DNA of 64,000 nt from Lederbergia wuyishanensis. GTDB lineage: Bacteria > Bacillota > Bacilli > Bacillales > Bacillaceae_C. Position numbers and translations under genes: made by a program. Shown here piece by piece: positions 38,205 through 46,742 of this stretch (the first letter of the stretch is position 1; each line of letters begins with the position of its first letter). A model generated the notes under the pieces. It did not search any database and was not told the origin of the DNA. It was given only the letters and a program-made list of their open reading frames with translations. The stretch covers positions 1,171,478 through 1,235,477 of the forward strand of contig NZ_JALIRM010000001.1 of assembly GCF_022900255.1 (NCBI RefSeq), given 5' to 3'.

Positions 38205-39647
38205 CTATTTTAAGGCAGTTTCTAAAATTGCTTTCGGTTTACAACCTGTAAATAAATTTGATCCGTCTGAATACCCTTCTTCTCTGCTTGCGAGTTCTTC
38301 TATTAATATTTTACGGAGAATTGGAGCTTTTTCATTTTCGTAAAAAATATTATTTAATTCTTGTGGATCTTCTTCTAGATTAAAATACTGTTCTTCCCCA
38401 GTTTGGGAATACCATATATATTTTTCTTTCCCATTTGCAATAAAGTGATGTGATAGTTCACCATAAGTATGCTCACCATGGATGTAGTCTCTCCAATTGC
38501 ATTCCAACCCTTTTGCTAAAGGAATAACACTTTTCCCTTCCACTGTTTCAGGAATTTCGGTACCCGCAGCTTCAAGTAGAGTTGGCATAATATCCCTAAG
38601 TTCAACAACCTTATCACAAGTTGTTCCTTTTTTTATACCTAGTTGATTTCCCGGATCAGCGAGAACAAAAGGAACTTTTGCACTACCTTCATATGCAAGT
38701 GATTTTGCTAAAAAGTGATGATCACCAAGAAGCTCACCATGATCTGAAACAAACAAAATCACAGTATTATGGTATAGTTGGTATTCAATTAAAGTTTGTA
38801 TAAATCTACCAATTTGATCATCTATATGTGCTATTAATGCATAATAAGCGGCTCTTGCTCTTTTAAGACGTTGCTTAGGAACTATTCCACTTCTAGAAGT
38901 TGGGAGCAACCCATCCCCATTATCCTCTTGATTAACCCAATTTCCTATGACCCGCTCGTCCATCTCCAACCCCATATAATAATCAAAATAGTCTTTCGGA
39001 GGATCAAACGGTGGATGTGGCCGAACAAACGACATTTTTAAGAAAAATGGTTTCCTTGGATCACGCCTTCTTAAAAAATCAATTGACTGTGTTACAACCC
39101 AGTTCGTTGGATGAAATTCTTCAGGTAAATGCCACGGGCGACTCATAGCTGACGCATTGCAATCCAAACCTATATCAGTTAAATCTCTATGCCCTCCAAG
39201 ACGTTCCCTGAGCCACGGCAAATAATCATCAGTTTGTTCAAATGAATCTTGATAAGGCGTGTTCTTAAAACGATTATGATGTAAATAACCATCATGCAAA
39301 ACAATATTATGAAACCCACATAAATTTCTAGAAGGATAGACATGCATTTTCCCTACACACTGTGTATGGTAACCTGCTTTACTCATTTCGTCGGGAAGCA
39401 TATGAGGGTAATTCCAAGGAATTCTATCCTGATAACCTACCCTACCGTGTGATTTTTGAGACATCCCCGTCAAGACAGCTGCTCGAGCAGGTATGCATGT
39501 TGGTGTGGCAGAATAGGCATTGGTAAAACGTACACCATCACGAACCAATTGGTCAATATTTGGCGTTTCAACGATAGGATGGCCTGCTGAACTCATACAA
39601 TCAAACCGCATTTGGTCTACCATAATCATTAAAATATTTGGTTTCAT
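38205..39647 (-). CDS. Formylglycine-dependent sulfatase
   Basis: Arylsulfatase-family hydrolase releasing sulfate from an organic ester. The 480 residues begin PNILMIMVDQMRFD (metal-binding Asp11) and carry the sulfatase signature CIPARAAVLTG with Cys51 at the formylglycine position (C-x-P-x-R). FVSDHGELLGDHHFLAKS supplies the second metal site. No signal peptide is present, so the enzyme is probably cytosolic. It is divergent from the chr-ROK-FGE operon, and the FGE there would activate it. The natural substrate (choline-, sugar- or aryl-sulfate) is not visible; a phosphonate hydrolase activity is possible for this superfamily. Confidence 0.9.
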   Translation of the reverse strand: MKPNILMIMVDQMRFDCMSSAGHPIVETPNIDQLVRDGVRFTNAYSATPTCIPARAAVLTGMSQKSHGRVGYQDRIPWNYPHMLPDEMSKAGYHTQCVGKMHVYPSRNLCGFHNIVLHDGYLHHNRFKNTPYQDSFEQTDDYLPWLRERLGGHRDLTDIGLDCNASAMSRPWHLPEEFHPTNWVVTQSIDFLRRRDPRKPFFLKMSFVRPHPPFDPPKDYFDYYMGLEMDERVIGNWVNQEDNGDGLLPTSRSGIVPKQRLKRARAAYYALIAHIDDQIGRFIQTLIEYQLYHNTVILFVSDHGELLGDHHFLAKSLAYEGSAKVPFVLADPGNQLGIKKGTTCDKVVELRDIMPTLLEAAGTEIPETVEGKSVIPLAKGLECNWRDYIHGEHTYGELSHHFIANGKEKYIWYSQTGEEQYFNLEEDPQELNNIFYENEKAPILRKILIEELASREEGYSDGSNLFTGCKPKAILETALK

Positions 39648-39680
39648 TTTAATCTCCTTATCTTGTTTTCTATTATTATA

Positions 39681-39709
39681 ATACTTTTTACCAAAATGGA
39701 CAAAAGTAT
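39681..39709. promoter_or_regulatory. 29-bp palindromic operator candidate
   Basis: Arms ATACTTTT and AAAAGTAT enclose an inner CCA...TGG pair centred on AAA, so 11 of 14 positions per half are symmetric. It sits in the 105-base divergent gap between the sulfatase and chr genes. ROK repressors such as XylR bind palindromes of this size; the nearby ROK gene is the obvious candidate regulator (inference). Confidence 0.6.
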
Positions 39710-39752
39710 GTTAATATAAAATTAACGACACAAAACTTAAGGTGATAGACAT

Positions 39753-40382
39753 ATGAATCCAAACTGGAAGTTAATCTTACAAATCTTTATGACTTTTTTA
39801 AAAATAGGTCCTATTACTTTCGGTGGTGGATATGCAATGATCCCGATGATTGAACGAGAAGTGGTCACTAAAAAAAAGTGGCTTGAAAATAGAGAGGTGG
39901 CCGATATATTTGCAATTGCAGGATCAGCTCCTGGGGCAATTGCAATTAATTCAGCTGTATTTATCGGATATCGCATCGCTAAGATTAGGGGAGCTTTTGC
40001 AGCACTTTTTGGCGTGCTGTTACCGACATTTTTGATAGTTATTCTTTTAAGTATTACGTTTATATATGTAAAAGCGAATCCTATCATTGAGGCTGCCTTT
40101 GAAGGTATTCGTCCTGCTGTTGTTGCATTAATCGCTTTTGCAGGATACAAGATTGGGTTGACTGCCCTTTACGATAAGGCAACTATAGTTACTGCAATCC
40201 TAACAATAGTTGCCTTATTTTATTTAAATATCCATCCCGCCTTAATTATTATAATTGGCATTATAACAGGCATTATCCTCGTAAAAGTCAAAAATGCATT
40301 AGGTTTTACAACAAAACTAGAAAAAGATAGTAACACTAAACATAAGAAAAAAATTTTCAGCTTAACTAACAGCAGGCGGTGA
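39753..40382 (+). CDS. CHR-family (chromate transporter-like) half protein 1
   Basis: A 209-residue, about six-helix membrane protein of the short-chain CHR family. It has the family motifs FLKIGPITFGGGYAMIPMIE, GSAPGAIAINSAVFIGY and the helix following GIRPAVVALIAFAGYK. Short CHR proteins work as pairs in opposite orientation, and the next gene supplies the partner. Members export chromate or sulfate. In this sulfatase/FGE locus sulfate efflux is an attractive alternative to chromate resistance (inference). AAGGTGATAG precedes the ATG. Confidence 0.88.
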   Translation: MNPNWKLILQIFMTFLKIGPITFGGGYAMIPMIEREVVTKKKWLENREVADIFAIAGSAPGAIAINSAVFIGYRIAKIRGAFAALFGVLLPTFLIVILLSITFIYVKANPIIEAAFEGIRPAVVALIAFAGYKIGLTALYDKATIVTAILTIVALFYLNIHPALIIIIGIITGIILVKVKNALGFTTKLEKDSNTKHKKKIFSLTNSRR

Positions 40383-40387
40383 CATCT

Positions 40388-40930
40388 TTGATACTCATTG
40401 ATTTATTTTTGACATTCTTTAAGATTGGTCTTGTCTCCTTTGGGGGAGGATATGCGATGATTCCAGTGATAGAAGCTGAAGTCGTTAGTAAACATGACTG
40501 GATGACGACACAAGAATTTACTGATGTCATTGCAGTTGCTAGTATGTCTCCAGGACCAATCGCTACAAATAGTGCAATTTTCATTGGATATAACACAGCA
40601 GGTTTGCCAGGCGCTATTTTTTCAACTATAGGTTCTGTATTGCCTTCATTAATTATTATTCTAATCATTGCTATGTTTTTTTATAAAATGCACGAACATA
40701 AACTTGTTAAATCTGCATTTTACGGACTGCGTCCAATTATTACGGGGCTTATCATCTATGCTGCAATTAGTTTTGCGATATCCAATCATGTTATTGGAGC
40801 CATCTCAACTCATACTTTCATACTATTTACCATTTTTAGCCTTTCATTATTTGCGTTGATTCGACTAAAAATGAACCCTATTCTCGTCATTTTTATTTCG
40901 GGAATAGCTGGAATCATTTTCTTTTCATAA
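40388..40930 (+). CDS. CHR-family (chromate transporter-like) half protein 2
   Basis: Second half-size CHR protein, about 180 residues, with FFKIGLVSFGGGYAMIPVIE, SMSPGPIATNSAIFIGYN and GLRPIITGLIIYAA. The TTG at 40388 is preferred because AGGCGGTGA, a near-perfect ribosome site, precedes it by five bases; an alternative GTG at 40379 overlaps the first gene's stop. It forms a tandem pair with the upstream chr gene and a single operon with the ROK and FGE genes. Confidence 0.86.
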   Translation: MILIDLFLTFFKIGLVSFGGGYAMIPVIEAEVVSKHDWMTTQEFTDVIAVASMSPGPIATNSAIFIGYNTAGLPGAIFSTIGSVLPSLIIILIIAMFFYKMHEHKLVKSAFYGLRPIITGLIIYAAISFAISNHVIGAISTHTFILFTIFSLSLFALIRLKMNPILVIFISGIAGIIFFS

Positions 40931-40952
40931 TAGAAAAAATCAGGTGATATTT

Positions 40953-42152
40953 TTGTATATAAAGGATTTTCTTATTGAAGATACAGCGAAACATGCCACC
41001 TTAAAAAAGGTATATCGTTTGATATATGATCACGGCCCTATGACTAAAGCTGATTTACAGTCAATAACAAATTTGAAACATACTACATTAGTTAGGATTA
41101 TCGATGAGCTATTAATGAATCAATTCATTCATGAAAGTGGTTTTGCTAATTCCAGTGGTGGAAGACCACCTGTATTATATGAAATCGTTCAGAACCGAGG
41201 ATTTATAATTGGAATTGACATTTCAAGAACTCATACTTCAATCGCTTTACTTGATTTAAAAATAACGATAATTGAGAAATATACCTTTTCCATGACTCGA
41301 GTTCATACTCCGGAAATTGTTATACAGAAAATCATAGATACTATTAAACATTTCTTGCAATTACATAGCATAGTATCTAACGATTTAATCGGAATTGGTG
41401 TAGGTTCAGTTGGACCACTAGATCGGAAACAAGGTCTTATTTTAAATCCTGATTCTTTTCCGAGTACCGGATGGAATCGAGTTCCTATTGTAAGTTCATT
41501 AGAAAACGAATTTTTAGTGAAGGTTTTACTTGAAAACGGTGCAAATACAGCTGCTTTCGGTGAATATCTTCATTCTTCTAATAAAGGTCATGATATTCTA
41601 TATTGTATAAGCGGTGTTGGATTACGTTGTGGGATGCTTGTTAATGGACAAGTCGTACAAAATAAAACGGGTGTTGCTAGCGCATTTGGTCATATGATTG
41701 TGGATATTGATGGAAGACAATGTATTTGTGGTAGAAAAGGATGTTTACTTTCTTATACATCCCTTGATTCTATGAAAACGCAAATACTTGAACAAATTCC
41801 TACTGGAGTGAAATCATTAATAACTAAAGAACAATCCATTTCTTTTGAACACCTTATTCTAGCAGCCTATGCAGGAGATGAAGTAGTCAAAGGTGTTATA
41901 CTTAATTCTGCACACTATTACGGTATTGGGATAGCAAACATGATTAATTCCCTACATCCAGATCAAGTGATTTTAAATGGTCCGCTTATTTATGAATATC
42001 CCCTTTATTATGAAAAAATTGTGAACACAGCAAAACAATATATATTTGATTCGTATGAAAATGCAGTCTTATTTAGCAAAGGTTCTTTAAAGGAAGATGC
42101 TGTTCCTATTGGTGCTGCCGCTCTCCTCTTTAACGCATTTTTCAATATATAA
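40953..42152 (+). CDS. ROK-family transcriptional repressor
   Basis: A 399-residue protein with an N-terminal winged helix (ATLKKVYRLIYDHGPMTKADL...TTLVRIIDELLMNQFI), the GGRPPVLYE linker, and a ROK domain with the sugar-kinase-like IGIDISRTHTSIALLDL and the zinc motif CICGRKGC. It most likely represses the divergent sulfatase and its own operon by binding the 39681-39709 palindrome and releases it on a carbohydrate ligand (inference). The TTG at 40953 follows CAGGTGAT; an upstream GTG lies within that site. Confidence 0.88.
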   Translation: MYIKDFLIEDTAKHATLKKVYRLIYDHGPMTKADLQSITNLKHTTLVRIIDELLMNQFIHESGFANSSGGRPPVLYEIVQNRGFIIGIDISRTHTSIALLDLKITIIEKYTFSMTRVHTPEIVIQKIIDTIKHFLQLHSIVSNDLIGIGVGSVGPLDRKQGLILNPDSFPSTGWNRVPIVSSLENEFLVKVLLENGANTAAFGEYLHSSNKGHDILYCISGVGLRCGMLVNGQVVQNKTGVASAFGHMIVDIDGRQCICGRKGCLLSYTSLDSMKTQILEQIPTGVKSLITKEQSISFEHLILAAYAGDEVVKGVILNSAHYYGIGIANMINSLHPDQVILNGPLIYEYPLYYEKIVNTAKQYIFDSYENAVLFSKGSLKEDAVPIGAAALLFNAFFNI

Positions 42153-42173
42153 CTAAAAAATGGAGGATATCAT

Positions 42174-43115
42174 ATGAAATCATGTTGTTCTGTATCTAGG
42201 GGAAGCATTGAGAATGAGGTGCAAGTAGATACAATAGAAAATAAACTTTCATCCTTCTCAAAAAAAGATATGGTCCTGATTCAAGGTGGAGAATTCATGA
42301 TGGGAACGAATGATACAGAAGGCTTTCCAGCTGATGGTGAAGGTCCTATTAGAAAAGTAAAAATAAATTCTTTCTATATCGATAAATATGCAGTTACAAA
42401 TGAACAGTTTATGCAGTTTGTGAAGGAAACCAATTATATCACTGAAGCAGAACAATTTGGTTGGTCCTTTGTATTCCATCTCTTCTGCTCAAAAGAAACA
42501 TTAAAAAATAATCCTCAGCGTGTAGCTGCAGTCCCTTGGTGGGTAGCCGTTAAAGGAGCTTTTTGGAAACATCCCGAAGGACCTGGCTCAAGTATTGAGG
42601 ACCTTTTAAATCATCCAGTCATTCATATTAGTTGGAATGATGCAAAAGCATTTTGTAAATGGAGTGGCAAACGTCTGCCGTCCGAGGCTGAATGGGAGTA
42701 TGCAGCTCGTGGTGGATTGGAACAAAAGAAATATCCGTGGGGGGATGAACTAATCGTCAATGGAAAACATCAATGCAATATTTGGCAAGGTGAATTTCCT
42801 ATAAAGAATACAAAGCGTGACGGTTATATCGGGACTTGTCCAGTAGATGCATTTCACCCAAATGGTTACGGTTTATACAATGTTGCAGGAAATGTATGGG
42901 AATGGTGTGAGGATTGGTTTAGCCCTGACTACCACAAAAGTGAATCGATTGAAAACCCAACTGGTCCAACGAAAGGAACAAATAAATCCTTAAGAGGTGG
43001 CTCTTATCTTTGCCATAAATCTTATTGCAATAGATATAGAGTTGCTGCCAGAAGTTCAAATACTCCTGATAGTTCAACGGGAAATATGGGTTTTCGCTGT
43101 GTAGCAGACATTTAG
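42174..43115 (+). CDS. Formylglycine-generating enzyme (sulfatase maturation)
   Basis: Copper-dependent aerobic FGE/SUMF1-family oxidase that converts the sulfatase cysteine to formylglycine. The 313-residue protein has VLIQGGEFMMGTNDTEGFPADGE, VTNEQFMQFV, GKRLPSEAEWEYAARGG, and the C-terminal GGSYLCHKSYCNRYRVAARS segment, with Cys280 and Cys285 in the positions of the catalytic pair, followed by NTPDSS. GGAGGATATC precedes the ATG. It is the last gene of the chr-ROK-FGE operon; the sulfatase opposite is the clear substrate. Confidence 0.95.
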   Translation: MKSCCSVSRGSIENEVQVDTIENKLSSFSKKDMVLIQGGEFMMGTNDTEGFPADGEGPIRKVKINSFYIDKYAVTNEQFMQFVKETNYITEAEQFGWSFVFHLFCSKETLKNNPQRVAAVPWWVAVKGAFWKHPEGPGSSIEDLLNHPVIHISWNDAKAFCKWSGKRLPSEAEWEYAARGGLEQKKYPWGDELIVNGKHQCNIWQGEFPIKNTKRDGYIGTCPVDAFHPNGYGLYNVAGNVWEWCEDWFSPDYHKSESIENPTGPTKGTNKSLRGGSYLCHKSYCNRYRVAARSSNTPDSSTGNMGFRCVADI

Positions 43116-43239
43116 GAAAGAAAGCGAATGTGTGCAGCCATAGCCTTTCATTGGTTCAGGTTATTTAATCTCGAGCCGATGTCGTCTTCAACTAGATAAC
43201 AAAAAATTCAGCTCAAAAATATCCTACTTGTAAAGAAGT

Positions 43240-43283
43240 AAAAAAAGAGATAAACAACAATTTTCATGTTTATCTCCTTTTAT
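43240..43283. terminator. Bidirectional terminator between FGE and ysnB
   Basis: Stem GAGATAAACA/TGTTTATCTC with CTTTTATTATTT downstream on the plus strand and TCTTTTTTTAC on the minus strand; it serves two convergent genes. Confidence 0.88.
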
Positions 43284-43286
43284 TAT

Positions 43287-43793
43287 TTATTGAAAAACAG
43301 TTCTAAGTTGTGTCAATTCCTCATGTTGCTCGTTAAAGTATTGAACGGTAATATTAGAAAAATTTTTTGTAATGATTGCATACGTTTTTTCATTGCCTCC
43401 ACGAGGAAGCAAAATACTTCCTGGATTCAGATATAATGTTCCATCAATCATTTCGGAACCATGCAAATGAGAGTGACCAAAAAACACAAAGTCCGCTCCA
43501 ACCTCTTTCGCACGGTAAGAAATTGTAAGTAAGGATGTCTTAATTCGATGTAAATGTCCGTGTGTAACAAAAATAGTTGAACCATTTAGTTTTAATACAA
43601 GTTCATTAGGAAATGCAGGATCCATATCACAATTACCGCGGACAATGGAAAATCCTTCTAGAACAGAATCGTTCGCAGAAAGCTCTGAATCTCCGCAATG
43701 AACCATCGCATGTACTCGATTTTTATATGTAACCTTCAAGTTTTCCAATACTGTCCCATTACCATGACTATCACTCACGACAAGTATCTTCAA
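43287..43793 (-). CDS. ysnB: YfcE/YsnB-family metallophosphoesterase
   Basis: Small cytosolic phosphodiesterase with the calcineurin-like dimetal site: VVSDSHGNGT, MVHCGDSE, VRGNCDMD, VTHGHLH and FGHSHLHG. About 168 residues. The TTG at 43793 gives MKILVVSDSHG, which matches homologues; GTG at 43796 is the alternative, both behind GAGGTGGG. It is coupled to rdgB, as in B. subtilis (ysnA-ysnB). Physiological substrate unknown. Confidence 0.9.
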   Translation of the reverse strand: MKILVVSDSHGNGTVLENLKVTYKNRVHAMVHCGDSELSANDSVLEGFSIVRGNCDMDPAFPNELVLKLNGSTIFVTHGHLHRIKTSLLTISYRAKEVGADFVFFGHSHLHGSEMIDGTLYLNPGSILLPRGGNEKTYAIITKNFSNITVQYFNEQHEELTQLRTVFQ

Positions 43794-43809
43794 CACGGTT
43801 CCCACCTCT

Positions 43810-44403
43810 TCAAAAAAGTGTTTCTATCACAGGCTTTAAATTATTCAAAGCTGCTGCCCGATGACTAATTTCGTTTTTTTCGTTTGAAGACATTTCAGCC
43901 ATTGATTTACCTGCAGCCGTTGCATAAAAAATCGGATCGTAGCCAAATCCGTTTGTTCCTTTCCGCTCGAATAGAATTTTACCTTCGCACGTTCCACTTA
44001 CAACAATTGTCTTCATGTTAGGACCTGATACAGCTAGTGCACAATAAAATCGCGCAGTTCTTTTCTCTTCAGGCACCTCTCTCATCTCATATAATACCTT
44101 ATCAATATTTGCTTCATCATTTTTTTCTTCACCAGCATATCTAGCGGAAAATATTCCCGGTCTCCCATCAAGTTCATCAATAACTAGGCCAGAATCGTCA
44201 GCAATAACTATTTGTCCTGTTATTTTGGAAATTTCTTCTGCTTTAAGTGTCGCGTTCTCTTCAAAGCTATTTCCAGTCTCCTCTACATCTGGGGCATCAT
44301 CTAAATCGACTAACGTTAATATTTCTACGTCTAAAGCTGAAAATAGTGTTTCAAATTCCCTTGCTTTCCCTCTATTTTTCGTCGCTATTATCACTTGCTT
44401 CAT
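43810..44403 (-). CDS. rdgB: Non-canonical purine NTP pyrophosphatase (RdgB/HAM1)
   Basis: Removes ITP, dITP and XTP from the nucleotide pool. The 197 residues start [18 protein letters not shown], with [11 protein letters not shown], the [12 protein letters not shown] active-site acid motif and the C-terminal [15 protein letters not shown]. The ATG shares bases with the rph stop, giving a coupled rph-rdgB-ysnB operon. Called ysnA in B. subtilis. Confidence 0.96.
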   Translation of the reverse strand: MKQVIIATKNRGKAREFETLFSALDVEILTLVDLDDAPDVEETGNSFEENATLKAEEISKITGQIVIADDSGLVIDELDGRPGIFSARYAGEEKNDEANIDKVLYEMREVPEEKRTARFYCALAVSGPNMKTIVVSGTCEGKILFERKGTNGFGYDPIFYATAAGKSMAEMSSNEKNEISHRAAALNNLKPVIETLF

Positions 44404-45161
44404 TTGATTTTACTCACTGTTTCACTTTTAATGAGCAAAGCAATTTCCCCTAAAGCTGTTCTTTGAACATTCATGAGTTCCTCCAAACCCTCCTCCGCAA
44501 CTGCTAACATTTCTTGCAGCTGAGAGGAAGTGAATGTTGCTTCTTCTCCTGTTCCTTGGAGTTCTACAAACTCACCTACGCCTGTCATAACAATATTCAT
44601 ATCCACCATTGCTGTACTATCCTCAGCGTAATTTAAATCTAAAATAACCCCTTCATTCTCAAGAATACCTACACTTGTTGCTGCAAGAAAGTCCAATATA
44701 GGAAGCTCCGGAAGTTTTTTTTCCACTTTTAATTTATTTAATGCGATAGCTACGGCCACAAAAGCTCCTGTAATCGATGCTGTCCTTGTACCACCATCAG
44801 CTTGTATAACATCACAATCGACCCAAACAGTTCTTTCCCCTATTCCTTCTAGATTAACAACAGATCGAAGGGCCCTGCCAATTAGACGTTGTATCTCCAT
44901 TGTACGACCAGATACTTTTCCCTTTGAAGATTCCCTAATATTCCTTGTACCAGTAGCACGTGGAAGCATCGAATATTCCGCTGTAATCCATCCTTTTCCT
45001 TCACCACGCATAAAAGGAGGTACTCTTTCTTCGATACTCGCTGTACAAATAACCTTTGTATCTCCAACTGAAATTAATACAGATCCTTCAGGGTGTTTAA
45101 GATAATCAGTTTCAATTGTTACATTTCTTAATTGATTTGAACTACGTCCGTCTACTCGCAA
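44400..45161 (-). CDS. rph: Ribonuclease PH
   Basis: Phosphorolytic 3' exoribonuclease that trims tRNA 3' ends. The 253 residues begin [17 protein letters not shown], with the RNA-binding [34 protein letters not shown], and the phosphate-site [19 protein letters not shown]. The TTG at 45161 is used, with AAAGGAGG ten bases upstream. An inverted repeat lies just before the ribosome site. Confidence 0.97.
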   Translation of the reverse strand: MRVDGRSSNQLRNVTIETDYLKHPEGSVLISVGDTKVICTASIEERVPPFMRGEGKGWITAEYSMLPRATGTRNIRESSKGKVSGRTMEIQRLIGRALRSVVNLEGIGERTVWVDCDVIQADGGTRTASITGAFVAVAIALNKLKVEKKLPELPILDFLAATSVGILENEGVILDLNYAEDSTAMVDMNIVMTGVGEFVELQGTGEEATFTSSQLQEMLAVAEEGLEELMNVQRTALGEIALLIKSETVSKIK

Positions 45162-45180
45162 AAAAAATGTCCTCCTTTAA

Positions 45181-45200
45181 TATCGTTATCTTTAACGATA
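45181..45200 (-). other. Perfect inverted repeat before rph
   Basis: TATCGTTA-4 bases-TAACGATA, immediately upstream of the rph ribosome site. It may be an mRNA hairpin near the initiation region or an operator. Confidence 0.4.
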
Positions 45201-45210
45201 TTTTATAAAT

Positions 45211-45242
45211 AACAAAAGAGGCGGCTATTTGCCAACCTCTAC
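45211..45242 (-). terminator. Terminator between gerM and rph
   Basis: Stem AGAGGTTGGC/GCCGCCTCT with an AAATA loop, followed by TTTTGTTATTT on the minus strand. It separates gerM from rph. Confidence 0.75.
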
Positions 45243-45273
45243 TTTTATTATATAGTATATCAAATTTTTCCTT

Positions 45274-46338
45274 TTAAAACCTACCAGTATTAACTTTTTC
45301 TGGACGTGTCACTGGTTCAGTTAAGGCTTCACCTTTTTCATTCATTACTTCACTACTTCCGTTCACCATCACTTTTACACTTTCTATGCCAGTTTGTTCA
45401 GTTAGTGAGAGAACAATCGAACGTAATGTTTCTTCTGAAATCACTTTATTTTCACTATTTCCAAGTATCGCTTCATTAAAGTTAAGGGTCACAACATGAT
45501 CCTGTAGTTTAGGATCATCTACAAGCTTAACATCATCCATTAAACCAGTTTCAAGAGCAGTGAATATACCAGGTCCCTCTACGAGCTCATTTATTACTGC
45601 TACCACATCATCTTTAACCTTATTTGAAACCCTGCGTGTTACCGGTATATAAACGAAATCTTCACCGATTTGAGATAAGTAGTAAACAGTAACTGGACGA
45701 GTATTAGTAATATCAGCAATGTTTGTAAATTCCGTATTAATTCCATCTGCTCGACTCAAACCTTCACTGCTAACTGGAGTGCCATTTGCCGGCATTTCTG
45801 TTAGAGGATAGCCATTTACTCTAAGTTCCACTTTATCAACTGAATCAAATTGTGTTAATGTCCAAGTGATAGCTTGCAGAATTCTTTTTTCATCCTTTGG
45901 ATCATAAGTCGTAAATTCTTCGGAAAAATCAACGGTCGCTTTTCCTTCATGGACATCTACATCTACTTCAGTTCCTGCAGGAAGGACTGTTCGGAAACCA
46001 TTAGGTAAAATATCCGCTACAGGCCCATCAGTAACGAGATACGAGAGCACTTGTTTTGCAACACTTTCTGTTTTTGGAAGTGGCAAAGATTGTGCAACTA
46101 CAAAACCATTTTTGTCAATCAAGTAAATATCCCTCATGACAACATCTTCTTTTTCTTCCGTGGCAGTCTCTGCATCAGGAGAAGCATCATCAAGAGCCTC
46201 ACCATCTTTTAAATACGTCACATCTTTTGGCGGATCTAGACTTTCTTTCTCTTTCCCAAAGAGACCGCAGCCCGATAAAAATATACTCGCCGCCATTACT
46301 GCAGCTGTTGTTAAGGCTAATTTCGCCCTTATTGACAT
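45274..46338 (-). CDS. gerM: GerM, spore germination lipoprotein
   Basis: In B. subtilis a sporulation protein needed for engulfment complex function and normal germination. The 354 residues start with a lipoprotein signal (MSIRAKLALTTAAVMAASIFLSGCG; lipidated Cys24), followed by two GerMN domains (about 60-195 and 215-340), each with the VTLNFNEAI/VDFSEEF type strand and a VKVMVNGS ending. AGGAGGGG precedes the ATG. Order gerM-rph-rdgB-ysnB equals B. subtilis. Confidence 0.94.
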   Translation of the reverse strand: MSIRAKLALTTAAVMAASIFLSGCGLFGKEKESLDPPKDVTYLKDGEALDDASPDAETATEEKEDVVMRDIYLIDKNGFVVAQSLPLPKTESVAKQVLSYLVTDGPVADILPNGFRTVLPAGTEVDVDVHEGKATVDFSEEFTTYDPKDEKRILQAITWTLTQFDSVDKVELRVNGYPLTEMPANGTPVSSEGLSRADGINTEFTNIADITNTRPVTVYYLSQIGEDFVYIPVTRRVSNKVKDDVVAVINELVEGPGIFTALETGLMDDVKLVDDPKLQDHVVTLNFNEAILGNSENKVISEETLRSIVLSLTEQTGIESVKVMVNGSSEVMNEKGEALTEPVTRPEKVNTGRF

Positions 46339-46696
46339 TTAGTACCCCTCCTAAGACAGTTTGTACTATGTATACGAGCTATATCTTAGGAATAGACCGC
46401 TTGGCCAAAGTTTTATTCAGAAAAAGTAAAAGTGAATGTGTAGCACGTACTAACTTCAGCACCTTCGACAGAGATAAAGGAAACAAGATGAGCCTATTTG
46501 TTGACGTTCTTAAATATGTAAAACAAGGAGTGTTCTATTCTATAACAGAAGGGTCGTTTTTTCTATAATTCTCTTCTCTTAAACATTGTTGCTATTTTAT
46601 ATTAATTTACATAATAACAATGAATCCGGAAAATAAAACTTAGTCATTCCGAGAAATGACTGCATCAATTATAAGAACAGTAGAAAACAGCTTTCA
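46339..46696. other. Gap upstream of gerM with repeat
   Basis: About 360 bases, AT-rich, without a gene. The middle holds repeat copy C (46443-46507). No clear promoter for gerM was identified; a sporulation sigma factor is expected. Confidence 0.5.
46443..46507 (+). repeat. Intergenic repeat family, copy C
   Basis: CACGTACTAACTTCAGC, CCTTCGACAGAGATAAAGG, AAACAAGATGAGCCTATTTG and TTGACG. It aligns with copy A on about three quarters of positions over some 60 bases. Confidence 0.55.
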
Positions 46697-46731
46697 ATAA
46701 AAATAGAAGGCGGGAGTCCCACCTTCTATTG
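46697..46731 (-). terminator. Terminator of the NlpC/P60 gene
   Basis: Stem AATAGAAGGTGGGA/TCCCGCCTTCTATT on the minus strand, followed by TTTATTG, just after the stop codon. Confidence 0.85.
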
Positions 46732-46742
46732 ATAGCAATCTA

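Noticed and set aside
40379..40387. GTG at 40379 as start of the second CHR gene
   Set aside because: The GTG is part of the AGGCGGTGA ribosome site; TTG at 40388 is better spaced.
39753..40930. Single chromate transporter split by a frameshift
   Set aside because: Each half has its own start and ribosome site and its own complete CHR motifs, which matches natural two-gene short CHR pairs.
46227..46568. Plus-strand open frame covering the gerM start and the upstream gap
   Set aside because: It overlaps the gerM lipoprotein signal in antisense and runs through an intergenic repeat; no ribosome site.
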